Positions 53,888-64,000 of a stretch of DNA of 64,000 nt are shown here, one piece after another. How positions within the stretch are numbered: position 1 is the stretch's first letter; each line of letters opens with the position of its first letter. Origin of the DNA: Amoebidium appalachense (taxonomy: Eukaryota; Ichthyosporea); NCBI GenBank assembly GCA_963693365.1, contig CAVNZM010000016.1:186001-250000 (forward strand), in the 5' to 3' direction. The position numbers and the translations under genes are program-made. A model generated the notes under the pieces. That model had not been told where the DNA came from. It did not search any database and saw only the letters and a program-made list of their open reading frames with translations.

Positions 53888-56800
53888 ATGGGTTCGACCG
53901 TAAAACGGGGGGGCTGGGGAGCCCTTCCTGGAAGGTTGAGCTCGATTCTCATCCAGAAATACCTTAGGCTTACCCTGTTTATTCTGCTAGGTGTCGGCAT
54001 TTTCTTGCATCTTTTCGCTCCATCCTCACCACTGGTTATACCCAACGAAAATGAGACATACGAAAACCCAACCCCACGTCCAGTAAAACCACCAACACCC
54101 ATCCCCCTCTCCACCAAATTTAAAACCACAACCGCTACCAGAAAAATCACAACCACAAACACAACCACAAAACACATACAAACCCGAACCAAAACGTATC
54201 AAGTACATCTACTACCGTGCAATAGGTAACGACCTTCCACCAAGACACGCACTCGGTCAAACACTCACCAACGTTCAGTACATGTTGGACAACGAACCAG
54301 TCTTTCCAGAGATGGAAAAGAGATGGCTGGTGAACAGAATAGTAGACCCCGAGCAGGAGAGGAAAGTTATTGCACTGCTGGAGAGCAGGAAGCAGATTTA
54401 CCTCCATGTTCCAATCAACATCACCGAGTATGCCAAGAGAAACATTCGTTACGAGGGCTTCGGTGTGGCTGATATCCTACGTAGCGATGTTTACCACAAC
54501 GCCACCGACCAACGAAAGGTGGAAATAGTCGATGCTATGCTCCACGACAAGAATCTTTATGTTATGCACAACAACGGCGCACGCAACATGATGCTTGAGG
54601 ATGGCATAAAAGCAGGGGCAGAGTGGATCCTTCCCTTTGACGGCAACTGTTTCATGACCAGAACGGCATGGGAGGAGATTAAATCTGCGCTTGAGCGCAA
54701 GGGTTCCGAGTCGAAGTACTTTGTGACGCCCATGGCACGGTTGCAGTCTAACGACCAGCTGTCAGAGCCTGGTTTCAGGCCTGAGGCTACAGAGGAGCCG
54801 CAGATCATCTTCCGGTGAGTGATGTTTGACGTTGTGTTCTGCTGTTCATTTTTCGTGTACACCATGCTGTGTGTTGCACTCGGTTACTTCTGTGGGCTTC
54901 GGTCTGTTCTCCTTGCACCTGTCTCTCTGAACAAGTCTGTTCTTAGCTGCCAAGCACAACATCGCTCTCCCTCCCCCCCCCCTCCCCCCCCCCCTCCCCC
55001 CCCCCCCCCCCCCCCCCCTGCCCTGCTCCCTCCTCCTTCACCCCCCCCCTCTGCCCCCTCTCCCTTCCCCTCCCCTCCCCACGTTTTCATTACGCTAGCC
55101 CTTGTGAATCTGTACTTCACATTCATTACCACACCTTTAAATTCTTTATCCCCACCACTATCACATTCTGGGGTTCGGCTTGCTCGTCCTTTTCACCCAT
55201 AGGCTTTGCTGAAGCCCACTAACACGCTGAGCACGAGCCCCTCCCTGCACCCAACATGCTGCCTTTGCCTCTCTTTCTATCCCCGCTCTCCAAGACTCGC
55301 CTTTCTCTCACACACACCCATGTCACACGCACGCAATCTCTATTCTCTCTTCCCCCTCCTCCCCTCCTGCCCTTCCCAACCCACACCACTCGTCGACCCC
55401 TTCTTTTCTCCATTTGCTTATACTCCCTCCCCCCTCTCCCCCCTCCCCCCCCCTCCCCCCTCCCCCTTTACTCCATGCAACCGGGCATGGTTGCTCTGTG
55501 TCGTGCATCTGTAAGCACATACGCATTTTTTCGCTGCACTGCATTAGTTTGCACACACACCATCTTCGCCGTTTTGCTCACCTTGCTTGCATAAGCAACC
55601 CTGCTCGTCTTTGATCAAGACGGGTTGACCCGCCCAAGTTCAGTTGATGCTGTTGTCTGCGTTGGAGCGTCGTATATACGCGGGCTAAGGGGTCGAAACT
55701 CAGACGCAATTGATGACTTGGGTCCTCCGTGAGGATGGGCTCTGCTTATGACGCATACTGTGCACATGACTGATGTTGCATACTTGATTGTTTGCCTTTG
55801 CATGTGTCCTGCACCATGCTTCTCGTCATGTATGCGTACTTCGTACCATGTTCCGCATTCAAACCCCCCCCCCCCCCCCCCTCCCACACACACACACGCA
55901 CACATACACACACAGCCACGACGCCAAGGAGCGCTTCAGTCCCAACATGCGCTACGGCCGCCGGCCCAAAGTCGAACTCCTCTGGCGATTGGCTGTGCCG
56001 GGGCCATGGGAGAAATGGCCGCAATCTATTGGACCGTGGGAGAAGAAGGAATGGACTATTTCTGACGACGTTCCCTTAGGAGGCGTCCCCACGGCGGGGT
56101 GGATCCCTCGTCTTTATTCCGGACAGGGGGCGCTGGAAAAGGCGGGGACGATCGTGAACAGGGGTATTAGTCGGTCTCAGGGGGTAGAGAGTATATTGTC
56201 GCGGTTGGATGTTCGTGTCGCCGAGGAAATGTACGGGTTTAAGGCGGGAAATTTGCTCGCTTGGAACGAGTCTGTGCTCCAGCGCGAACGGGACGCATAC
56301 CGCGCCAAGTCCCACCCCGATCTGGTAAATCTGGTGAATCGCAAGATGCTCAAGTGCGCCGATGCCGCCCTCAAATTTGGTCCGTTTTCCGTCACGCACA
56401 AGAAGAATCTTCCCCCTAGCGACGACCCCCATGACTACTACACGCCTTCCCCTTACTTTTGGCCCGACCCGAAAAACCCGAAAGCACCCTACAAGCGCCA
56501 CGATGGGAAACGTGTCCCCGGGACGCTTCTTTACGACGAACAGAGCGAAAATTATGACCGCAGCCGGCTGGCTTCCTTATTTGGTAATACCACGTGTTTG
56601 GCCCTGGGGTGGTATTTCACGGAAAGGAACGAATACGCCGTTCACGCCGCGGAGAATATTCGCACGTGGTTTTTGCGTAACGAGACGAGAATGAATCCTC
56701 ACATGCGCTATGCGCAAATTCGGTGGGGTCACGATAACAACGTCGGCGCAAATTACGGTATTATTGAAACCAAGGATTTGTACTTTCTTCTCGACGCGGT

Positions 56801-57452
56801 AAGGTTGGTAGAACGGTCGGGTGCGCTTTCTCCCGATGAAAGCGTCGCGCTCAAGGCGTGGCTGCGTGAGTTTGTGACGTATTTGTTGGAGAGCAAGCAA
56901 GGACTTGACGAGTATTACACTGCAAACAACCACGGCGTGTACTATGACATTCAGATTGCAGCTATTGCGGCGTACATCGGCGACATGGACTTGTTTTTCC
57001 GACACACGGAACGTGCGAAGGGTCGCGCGCTTTGGCAGTTCGCCCCCGACGGATCGCTCCCGGAGGAGATGTCTCGTAAGACGCAACTTCACTATATGAT
57101 GTTTGGCCTTCAAGGGTGGTATACGCTCGCTACCCTATCACAGCGCGCGGGTGTGGACCTGTGGGGCTTTAAGGCAAGCAGTGATAGAACCCCGTTCCTT
57201 TACCGCGGCGCGAAATTTACAGTCCCGCAGTTTAATGTAACGTGGACCAATCACCAGGTCGATAGGGAGGATATGGGGCGCATGTACCCCTTGTACTACG
57301 CGGCGGCGATCCATTACCCAAATTTGGTGAACGAGACGCAGGCATCTTTAAAGTACCCACGGCCCACCAACCTGTACGCTTTAAAGCCGGACTTTAACGC
57401 ACATGACGGCATTATGCCTTATTGGAATTTGGGCCTTACACTCATGAGTTGA
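53888..57452 (+). CDS. Type II membrane protein: unnamed luminal domain fused to alginate-lyase-type domain
   Basis: Exon 1 starts at ATG 53888 (53852 is an upstream in-frame ATG) and ends at 54814; exon 2 is 55916-57452 (TGA). The N-terminus has a short basic tail and one transmembrane segment (YLRLTLFILLGVGIFLHLFA), then a Pro/Thr/Gln-rich stem. Next comes a domain with YRAIGNDLPPRH, NRIVDPEQERKVIALL and LPFDGNCFMTRTAWEEI that I cannot name. Exon 2 holds an alginate-lyase (PF05426-like) domain: DYYTPSPYFWPDPKNP, GRxVPG-like turn, NNHGVYYDIQ and KTQLHYMMFGLQGWYTLA-type motifs, ending in DLWGFKAS. Expected site of action: Golgi or cell surface. The frame changes between about 54,080 and 54,180; a 64-nt intron (54078-54141, weak donor GTCCAG) would give 799 residues, otherwise there is a +1 indel. 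Confidence 0.8.
54815..55915 (+). other. Intron of the alginate-lyase-type gene
   Basis: Donor CG|GTGAGT, acceptor (CA)n-CAG at 55913-55915, phase 2. It has C runs and C/T tracts from about 54970 and a full dispersed repeat at 55607-55865. The join gives R-HDAKERFSPNM in frame. Confidence 0.85.
55607..55865 (+). repeat. Dispersed poly-C-bounded repeat, full length
   Basis: Starts CTGCTCGTCTTTGATCAAGA, then GGGGTCGAAACTCAGACGC, GAGGATGGGCTCTGCTTATG, and ends TACTTCGTACCATGTTCCGC then ATTCAAA and a C run. About 259 bp, the best-preserved plus-strand copy. Confidence 0.85.
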
Positions 57453-57614
57453 GATGTGCAAAGTAGAAGGGGGAGGGGGGGGGGGGCTGTCGATTGGGTG
57501 TTTTTTTCCCCCTTAGGATTAAACGGCGTGTTTGGTTTTTTAAGGGTTTTTAATGGTTGGGTTAGTCCCGGTGTCATCATTTTGTTCTTCAATTTGGACG
57601 TGCATGTGATAACT

Positions 57615-57646
<32 letters not shown>

Positions 57647-57650
57647 ATGT

Positions 57651-57681
<31 letters not shown>

Positions 57682-58302
57682 GGGGGGTCCTTAAATAGTG
57701 GTAAAATAGCAAACATTGCGCAAGTATGTACGTATGTACCGTGAACACCGATATGTGGAATACGTAAGTATTTTGAGGAGTGTTGGTACCGCAGATATAG
57801 TATACAAGTATGAACACTGTGTAATGCATAGCAGTGCGAATCTATTTGAGAATGTACGACCGGCCTGGTGTCGGTCAGTGTGATAATAAGTGCTACAATT
57901 TTCTGAGGTTTAATAACACTTTGTGCGATGTGGGTGTGGGTGCACGCGTCTTTGCATGTGTACGTTTACATGTGTGCAATGCCATGTGTGTGTGTGCCTG
58001 TACATGTCTACAGGCCTACATTCTACTGGTGTGTCGACGTGTGTGCATTTGCCTGTGCTTGTGTGCCCACGTGTATACGTGTATGCTACAGTGCATGCAT
58101 GTGCCACGTGCACATGTATGCGCATGCCTGTGCGTGCACACATCTACGTATGCATGAGCACATGTGTGGTCATGTGCACGTGTGAATGTGCCGCTGCAGT
58201 GCATGCGTGCAGAACTCTCTAGGTGCACTCGGGGTGTGACGTGGCCGGTGGTACGTGGTTGTCGTGGCCATGCATATGGGTAGGGCGGCGGCGGCGGAGG
58301 GT

Positions 58303-58333
<31 letters not shown>

Positions 58334-58415
58334 CAGATATGCCATATGTGGCAGTGCCACGCTGTTTTCGTGCACATGGCGATGTGCCTGCGGCATGATT
58401 TGCATCCATCGAAGT
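57453..58415. repeat. 3' flank with T, GT and G tracts
   Basis: T21 then GT and G runs at 57616-57687, then GT/TGCA-rich sequence to 58260 and a G run at 58303-58331. No gene seen. Confidence 0.6.
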
Positions 58416-58423
58416 CGAAAATG

Positions 58424-59008
58424 CAAGTTCAATCGGTGCGTGACTCGTTACCATGTATGGCAATGATCTACGCAGCTAGTAAGGTAAATATGAAGAAAGG
58501 GGGAGGGGGGGGATCTTTGTGAAGCCCGGGAGTGGAGGAGCAGGATTGCTAGTGTGTCTTGTGTGTGTGTGGTGTGCGTGACGACAGTTAAGAGGAACGG
58601 GGTGGAAGGAGGGAGGGAGGGGGAAGAGGATAAGGGGGGAGAGGGGGAGACAGGGCGGACGGTTTGCAATTGAGGTTTGGTAAAGAGGGGAGGGGATGTT
58701 AGGGGAGGTAAGGGTGAAGGGCTTGTGTGTGTGTGTGTGGGGAAGGGGGGGGGGGGGGGGGGGGGGGGGGGGACGGGGGCGGCTAGGGGAGGAAGGGAGT
58801 GGATATGTATGTTAACTATGCAACAGTGCTTCAAGAGTTTTACTCGGCGGGTTGAAAGGTACCCAATAAGAAGCCTGAAAGGGGTCCCACCCCCCCCCCC
58901 CCCCTTTACCCCCCCCCCCCCCCCCCCCCCCCCCCCATGTCACAGGACGTTTTTGCACCGGGAAAATCTAGCCCTAGATCGTCTCCTAGACTGTATAGAG
59001 AAAGGCTA
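58424..59008 (+). other. Possible two-exon gene remnant
   Basis: 58424-58480 reads MQVQSVRDSLPCMAMIYAAS then K with a GTAAAT donor. 58946 follows a C tract and CACAG. In one frame this second segment reads TFLHRENLALDRLLDCIEKG and then stops at 59006-59008; in the phase that matches the first exon it reads DVFAPGKSSPRSSPRLYRER instead. The intron has G runs at its 5' side and C runs at its 3' side like the real genes here. The similarity of FLHRENLA to RasGAP-type FR-x-N-x-LA is superficial. Probably a gene fragment or chance. Confidence 0.25.
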
Positions 59009-59304
59009 AATACCAAAGCGTTTCGAAATGGAAGCTTGCATGTGTTCTGTGTTTCTAAATACTTTTTGGCATGTAGGATTTCAGCTTTATGCTGAATGTC
59101 TTCACATTAAAACCCCTATCGACATAGATACACCAACCTATAGTGCAAAAATATCATGTGAAACCCCCTCAGCTCATCCGGGACCCCCCCCCCCCCCCCC
59201 CCCCCCCCCCCCGCCACCTCTTCCCAGCTCCTCCCCCACACAGTGGATGGGCTTTAGCTTTATATTTTTTAGCGCCACCCTGCCCTCTCCCCTCTCTCCC
59301 CCTC

Positions 59305-59337
<33 letters not shown>

Positions 59338-59851
59338 AGAGAGAGAGAGAGAGAGAGAGAAAAGAAAAGAAAAGAAAAAAAACTCGAAACCTCGGAAAGA
59401 AAAAGAAAAAGAAAGACCAGAATTAGAAGAATGTTGAAGAGAAAATGATTGACACAGTAACACATTCTCGTACTCAGAAATACCAAAAGTTTTGCTGCCA
59501 CAATCAAGGCCTTACAATACGGGTGACTATTAATATTAGCGACCAAACTCTGAACCAGGTGTCTGTTTCTGTCCCTACAATGCTGGTGTTAAATCGTGTC
59601 TTCAAGCATTATGGTGGTGGTGGTGGGGAGGGGAGAGGGGGGGGGGAGGGGGGGGGGGGGGGGGAGGCCGAGAAAGATAGAAGGGGGGTGGGGGGGAAGG
59701 GGGGGTGGGTGGGGGGGGGGGGGGGGGGGGGGGAAGTGGGTCTTGGAGATGCAGTAACACAGTGGCCAGAGTTGTGCATTACGCTTGTGCGGGTGTGTCA
59801 CACAGTCCATGTGATGGTGTCCGTGCAGCATATATGCATGTAGCAATATGG

Positions 59852-59883
<32 letters not shown>

Positions 59884-59887
59884 CACG

Positions 59888-59952
<65 letters not shown>

Positions 59953-60328
59953 CGGGTGTGTAAGAACATGACAAAAAGCTGGACGCCATCTGGAAGTGTG
60001 TGTGTGTGTACGCGTATGCGGGGGTGCTTCGGTGTGTGGGTGTGGCTGTGCACGCGTGTGGGTATGAAGGTAGGTGTGACTCTCACTCAGTGTGTATGTG
60101 TTATTCATAGAACTTTCACTCGGTGTGTATGGAAGTTCATAGAACTCTCACTCAGTGTGTATGTGTGATTTATAGAATCCACGCACGAGAACCTTGCCAG
60201 GCATGTACCTGTGCATGTGTGTGTGGGTGTGTGTGGGTGTGTGTCACGTGGTGTGCCTGTGCACCTGCTTTGGGTGAGGTCACCGCCCATGTGTGTGTAA
60301 TCAAATGTGAGTGTGTTGGAGAGGCGAA

Positions 60329-60363
<35 letters not shown>

Positions 60364-60811
60364 GAGGCCAAGGGAAGGGGGGGAGGGGGGGGGACGGGGA
60401 GGAGGACGGGGTTTCGAGCCGGGGGGGAGGGGGGGAGATGGGGGGGAGGGAGGGTGGAGAAGGGGAGGAAGGGCGGGAGGGGGGAGGGGGGGGGGCTTCA
60501 GGGTGCTCGACCGTGTGTCCGTCACTGGAAGGGGAGTCTCAGTGTGCACATGTTATCATGTGATTACGGTAGCTGGGTGTAGGCTTCTGTGTGTGAAAGT
60601 AGAACATGTCGAAAGTTCTGAGCATATTATCCACACCGTTGCATTGGTTTGGTAATGAAATTCTCCAGAGTCTTTCTTTTCGTTGCTCTTGCACATGTAT
60701 TTTCCTGGTTGATCGATGAGGGAAAGTGGGTGGGTGAGTAAGTGGGTTGACTGATAGTTTTGTGTCCGTGGACTGTGTGAATTTGGAGGAGGAGAGGGGG
60801 ACCGGGGAGTT

Positions 60812-60868
<57 letters not shown>

Positions 60869-60870
60869 TC

Positions 60871-60919
<49 letters not shown>

Positions 60920-61761
60920 GTAGACGGGTTGACGAGGAATTAAAAGTTTTTTTTCTGAATTTCTCGGTTGCTGCCGCAGAAAAAGCCGTGTGGGAATCGA
61001 GAAAGCAGAGCGCGGGTTTTCCTGAATGGTTTTTGGTTTTTGATGATACTCATTGGCTATCACAGAAAAATTATTGTTAAAGACGTCACCATTCATGTAC
61101 ACTCCTATGGTGGTTGTGGCCGGGATGTCTGGAGGGACTGGTTCCGTTTACGTGCGCAGAACGCATGTGCGCGCGAAGGGTGTGCTTGGGCCAGGGCGTG
61201 CGCTCGTCTCAGGACGTGTGTCTCGGGGTGTGTGTGCGCGCGCGTGTGCGCGTGTGCGCGTGTGGAGGGGGGGGGGGGGGGGGGGGGGGGTCGGGTCTGT
61301 CTGCTTGTGAGTTAGACCAGAGAGTTCTTTCAATAATAACTGAACAATGAGCATGTAGTGTGCAAGATTAAATTATGGTGAAGTTTCTGTAAGTTTATTG
61401 AATTTGAGGAGAATATTTAATTCTGCTATTATAACAATACATTGGGAGATGATATATGCAAAACACCTCTTCTCCGATGATACTTGTGTGATATGTACAG
61501 TCCAAAGCCTTTCAAAATTAATCAGTATGCTTTTATGTGTCTTCAGCACTAGTACATACACAGTGAAAACTAAATCGCGTCAAAAACAAGCCGAGTGATT
61601 TGCAGCTGGTCAAAAAAAAAATAAAAAAAATCAAGAAGGCCCTTAAAAAAAAAAAAGAAAAGAAAGAAAAAAAGGGAAAAGGAGATTTGATGAAAAAACG
61701 GAAATTAAAAGAAAGAAAATCCCGTAGTTATACTTCATAAACAAGTCACACGCGATACATT
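59009..61761. repeat. Spacer with C, G, GT, GA and CT tracts
   Basis: C runs at 59185-59211 and 59308-59336, (GA)n, G-rich 59613-59733, (GT)n 59855-59949, a 33-bp repeat x3 at 60081-60179 (CTCACTCAGTGTGTATG...TTCATAGAAC), G-rich 60330-60500, (CT)n plus T and G runs 60811-60919, G run 61266-61290, and an A/G-rich tract 61612-61690. No supported gene. Confidence 0.6.
60081..60179 (+). repeat. 33-bp repeat, 3 copies
   Basis: CTCACTCAGTGTGTATGTG followed by ATTCATAGAAC recurs at about 60082, 60115 and 60147 with small changes (ACTCGG, GGAAG, GATTTATAG). Confidence 0.8.
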
Positions 61762-62400
61762 CTACACGAGCATTGCAGCCAACACACCCACAACCACACC
61801 AAACATACCCGGGGTAATAACCCCCGCACCACCTGCTTTTGTCGTGGTTTGACCCGCCGTAGGCGCGGTTGTGGTGGCCCCGGTTTGGGTGGGAGAAGTG
61901 GTAGTGGCAACGGGAGAAGTAGATGTCATAGTCATAGAGGAAGTGGAGCCAGGTGTGGTTGTGGTTCCACTCTGAGTTTGGGTTTGGGCGGCGGTGGAGG
62001 GAGAGGTAGAGTTGACAGAGGTGGTTGTGTTTGTCGCGTTTGCTTTGACAATGCTAACATACGCGTCAATCCCCAACTTGCGGTCAACGGGACCCAAGCA
62101 CGCACCAAGAGGACCTTGCACATTCCACTGTGACTCGGCCGTGTTTTCAGAGCAGTTTGTTGAGTTGTAGCGCTTGAAAACGACGTTTGTGTTATTCACC
62201 AGCGTGGTAATGTAGTGCCAGTTGGTGAAGTTGGAGGGGGCCCTCGAGCACACACCAAACTCGAACGAACGACACTCGTTTTGCACTGGGGGCTTGAGCG
62301 TGCACGCGGAGTTGATGTATGGGCATGCAAGGCCGGTCTCTGCCGCTGTAAACGCGGAAAAGAAAAGTAAGGCGAGCGCGGGTGCAGGTGTGAACTTCAT
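61762..62400 (-). CDS. Secreted Thr/Ser-rich, probably GPI-anchored surface protein
   Basis: Intronless, ATG at 62400-62398, TAG at 61764-61762, 212 residues. It starts with a signal peptide (MKFTPAPALALLFFSAFTAA). The first 120 residues form a small domain with six Cys (ACPYINSACTL, NECRSFEFGVC, NSTNCSEN, GACLGP) and many N-glycosylation sequons. A Thr/Ser/Pro-rich mucin-like stalk follows, and the protein ends in a hydrophobic tail (VITPGMFGVVVGVLAAMLV) after Gly-Gly-Ala, typical of GPI attachment. No known domain recognised. A cell-wall or matrix glycoprotein is inferred. Its promoter is at 62472-62520. Confidence 0.8.
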   Translation of the reverse strand: MKFTPAPALALLFFSAFTAAETGLACPYINSACTLKPPVQNECRSFEFGVCSRAPSNFTNWHYITTLVNNTNVVFKRYNSTNCSENTAESQWNVQGPLGACLGPVDRKLGIDAYVSIVKANATNTTTSVNSTSPSTAAQTQTQSGTTTTPGSTSSMTMTSTSPVATTTSPTQTGATTTAPTAGQTTTKAGGAGVITPGMFGVVVGVLAAMLV

Positions 62401-62471
62401 TTTCGTGTGTTTGTTTGAAAGGTGAAGTGAAAATGCAACGGGGACATAGAGAAATGAAGGGAAGATGTGTG

Positions 62472-62520
62472 TTTATATACTTGCGGACTTGTGCTGACGC
62501 GAACATGTGATTGGCGTCAT
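62472..62520 (-). promoter_or_regulatory. TATA box and CCAAT box of the GPI-protein gene
   Basis: On the minus strand GACGCCAATCACATG (about 62518-62504) lies upstream of GTATATAAACAC (TATATAAA at 62479-62472). The TATA box is about 72 bp before the ATG, so the leader would be about 40 bp. Confidence 0.7.
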
Positions 62521-63986
62521 CTTGAAAGATTTGGAAATGGGTAAAACTAGATCACAGATCTGATATGTCTCTTATGACCTGGTCTTAAATTGGCTCTCCT
62601 TCATAAACCTGATAGTAATATTACCTTAAAAACATCGCCTTATTAAATATATAAAAGTGCCATTTTGTGTGTTTAATAAGGTTAATTTATGATATATTTG
62701 ACACAATAATGTATCAAAAACACTATGATATGTTGACAGCTTAAACTCGTTACCCCACTTCATAAGGGCTATCTTTGATTGGCTTTCGATTTTCTCATCT
62801 TTTTTTAGATTGACGTCACGCCCAGGGTCACGCCGGCAAGCCTTCCGTTTTCCCCTGTACTTTTGTTGTTTTTTGTGCATATTGACTTGGAAAAAATGTA
62901 GCTATTATAACCACCGTAAATTGAAAGAATTGTTCTGTTTGTGTGGCTTGTCGTTTTACGTCCAACACCTACAGTGTATCAGGACGGCTCTCACGATATG
63001 ATCAGCTATTGTATGCAGCTATCAGAAAGTGCACGTGGCACGCATTTGTGAAGTGATCGCGTGTTTTTTCCTCTTCTATTTTATATATAGCAGATCTGTA
63101 CATAGACAGCACGCTTAGCCCACACATATGCCCATGTGTGCGTGATGAAGTCGAATAACAGCGAACAATTTTCATTATGTATATTCGCTAGCGCTGTGCC
63201 TGTAGCTGGGCATACACAGTAGCTATAGATAGGCAGATGTAGGCAGACTACCACTACGGGTAGTAAAAGTGTTGCAACACCGTGACAACCCGCTTCCATT
63301 GCTCCGAGACTGCATGCACGTGTCAGCTGTTCGTCACAGAGGCCACGTGGGCATTGCATGAACAACATTTTACACATTAGTGCTCAGAGCACATGCACAA
63401 CTGTGGCCTGCAGCTGTACATGTGTATGTATGGTGCGCGTCATGACATGTATGTACGTCCTGCTACCTTGCAAGGCCCAGCAAGCATTGATTGACATGTG
63501 CAGATGCGCACGGCTGTCAAAAAATACTCTGACACCCCATCCATCCGTGCATGCGACACACACACACACACACACACACTGTGCAGGTGACATGTTGGCT
63601 ATTAAGAATCTACAAACACACATATATATGCTCGCTTGTTGGGGTTACCTCGGGCTTCTGCATACAAATTTTGGGTGGAAAGTACGTTGATTTTCATTGA
63701 CAGGGTGCCACTGAAAGTTAGTAGAACGCAAATTTGTTTGTTTGTTTGGGGCTCACAACCCCACCAATACGTTGCAATGGGATAGATAAAAGCACCCAGA
63801 CCAGCACCCACACACACACGGCATCTGGCGGTGAACTCACGGGCACACACAAGCACCCACCACCTCCTTCCTTCCTCTTACTTACAACCCAAGCCACCGG
63901 CAAGCCCCCCACGCTCTATTTCCCACACCACCAAACACCAGAAACACCCTTTTTCCTTCTCTTTTCAACCACAGAAAAACAGCAAA
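62521..63986. other. Unique AT-rich spacer, no gene seen
   Basis: Divergent intergenic space between the GPI-protein gene and the putative gene at the right edge. Short (CA)n at 63557-63580. TTGTTTGTTTGTTTGGGG near 63735. No open frame with coding character. Confidence 0.5.
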
Positions 63987-64000
63987 ATGGCACCCGTTCT
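63987..64000 (+). CDS. Possible start of a new gene, cut by the window edge
   Basis: TCTCTTTTCAACCACAG is followed by AAAAACAGCAAA and ATGGCACCCGTTCT (M-A-P-V). A CA-rich, C/T-rich stretch before a CAG acceptor and an A-rich context before ATG look like a 5' UTR intron and a start codon. Only four codons are visible. Confidence 0.35.

Noticed and set aside
58946-59008. RasGAP-like motif FLHRENLA
   Set aside because: Only one short motif, followed by a stop, and in a frame that does not match the preceding candidate exon.
60968-61315. 115-codon plus-strand frame beginning QKKPCGNRESRARVF
   Set aside because: Becomes a GC/GT-rich low-complexity Arg/Cys/Val run, overlaps another frame of equal length, and has no splice partner.

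Overview
The window looks like nuclear DNA of a eukaryotic protist or alga. It has spliceosomal genes with GT-AG introns, the standard genetic code, proteins with eukaryote-only architectures, TATA/CCAAT-type promoters and AATAAA signals. I cannot place the lineage. An alginate-lyase-like protein and a multi-domain phospholipase C would fit a marine stramenopile, haptophyte or other unicellular eukaryote, but nothing decides between them. Introns and spacers are swollen with C/G homopolymers, (CA)n/(TG)n microsatellites and short tandem repeats. Most long open frames (Pro-, His/Thr-, Cys/Val- or Gly-rich) are translations of these repeats, not genes.

Layout. 1-7.5 kb: repeats and mobile-element debris (an open frame before a poly-A tract, nested direct repeats, a possible small LTR element, a 36-bp tandem array, compound CA repeats). 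7.6-38.4 kb, plus strand: one very large gene of at least 36 exons, reconstructed here with consistent splice phases. It encodes a phosphoinositide-specific phospholipase C with three DEP domains ahead of a PH-like region, a degenerate EF-hand region, catalytic X and Y halves split by a Ser-rich linker, and a C2 domain (about 1,510 residues visible, N-terminus not found). 38.4-42.3 kb: 3' flank and repeats. 42.3-51.3 kb, minus strand: an 11-exon gene for a Pro/Gln/Thr-rich protein with three CCCH zinc fingers. 53.9-57.5 kb, plus strand: a type II membrane protein joining an unnamed luminal domain to an alginate-lyase-type domain; its frame changes once in the stem region. 57.5-61.7 kb: repeats with a possible small gene remnant. 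61.76-62.4 kb, minus strand: an intronless, secreted, Thr/Ser-rich, probably GPI-anchored protein with its own TATA box. At the right edge a new plus-strand gene may begin.

The genes do not form an operon. Loosely, the last two complete genes point to the cell surface or extracellular matrix, the DEP-PLC to membrane-receptor/phosphoinositide signalling, and the CCCH protein to RNA binding. The most unusual points are the triple-DEP PLC, the membrane-anchored alginate-lyase fusion, a poly-C-bounded dispersed repeat family, a tandem repeat that multiplies a splice acceptor inside the PLC gene, and a G/GT-rich 5' versus C/CA-rich 3' polarity of many introns.
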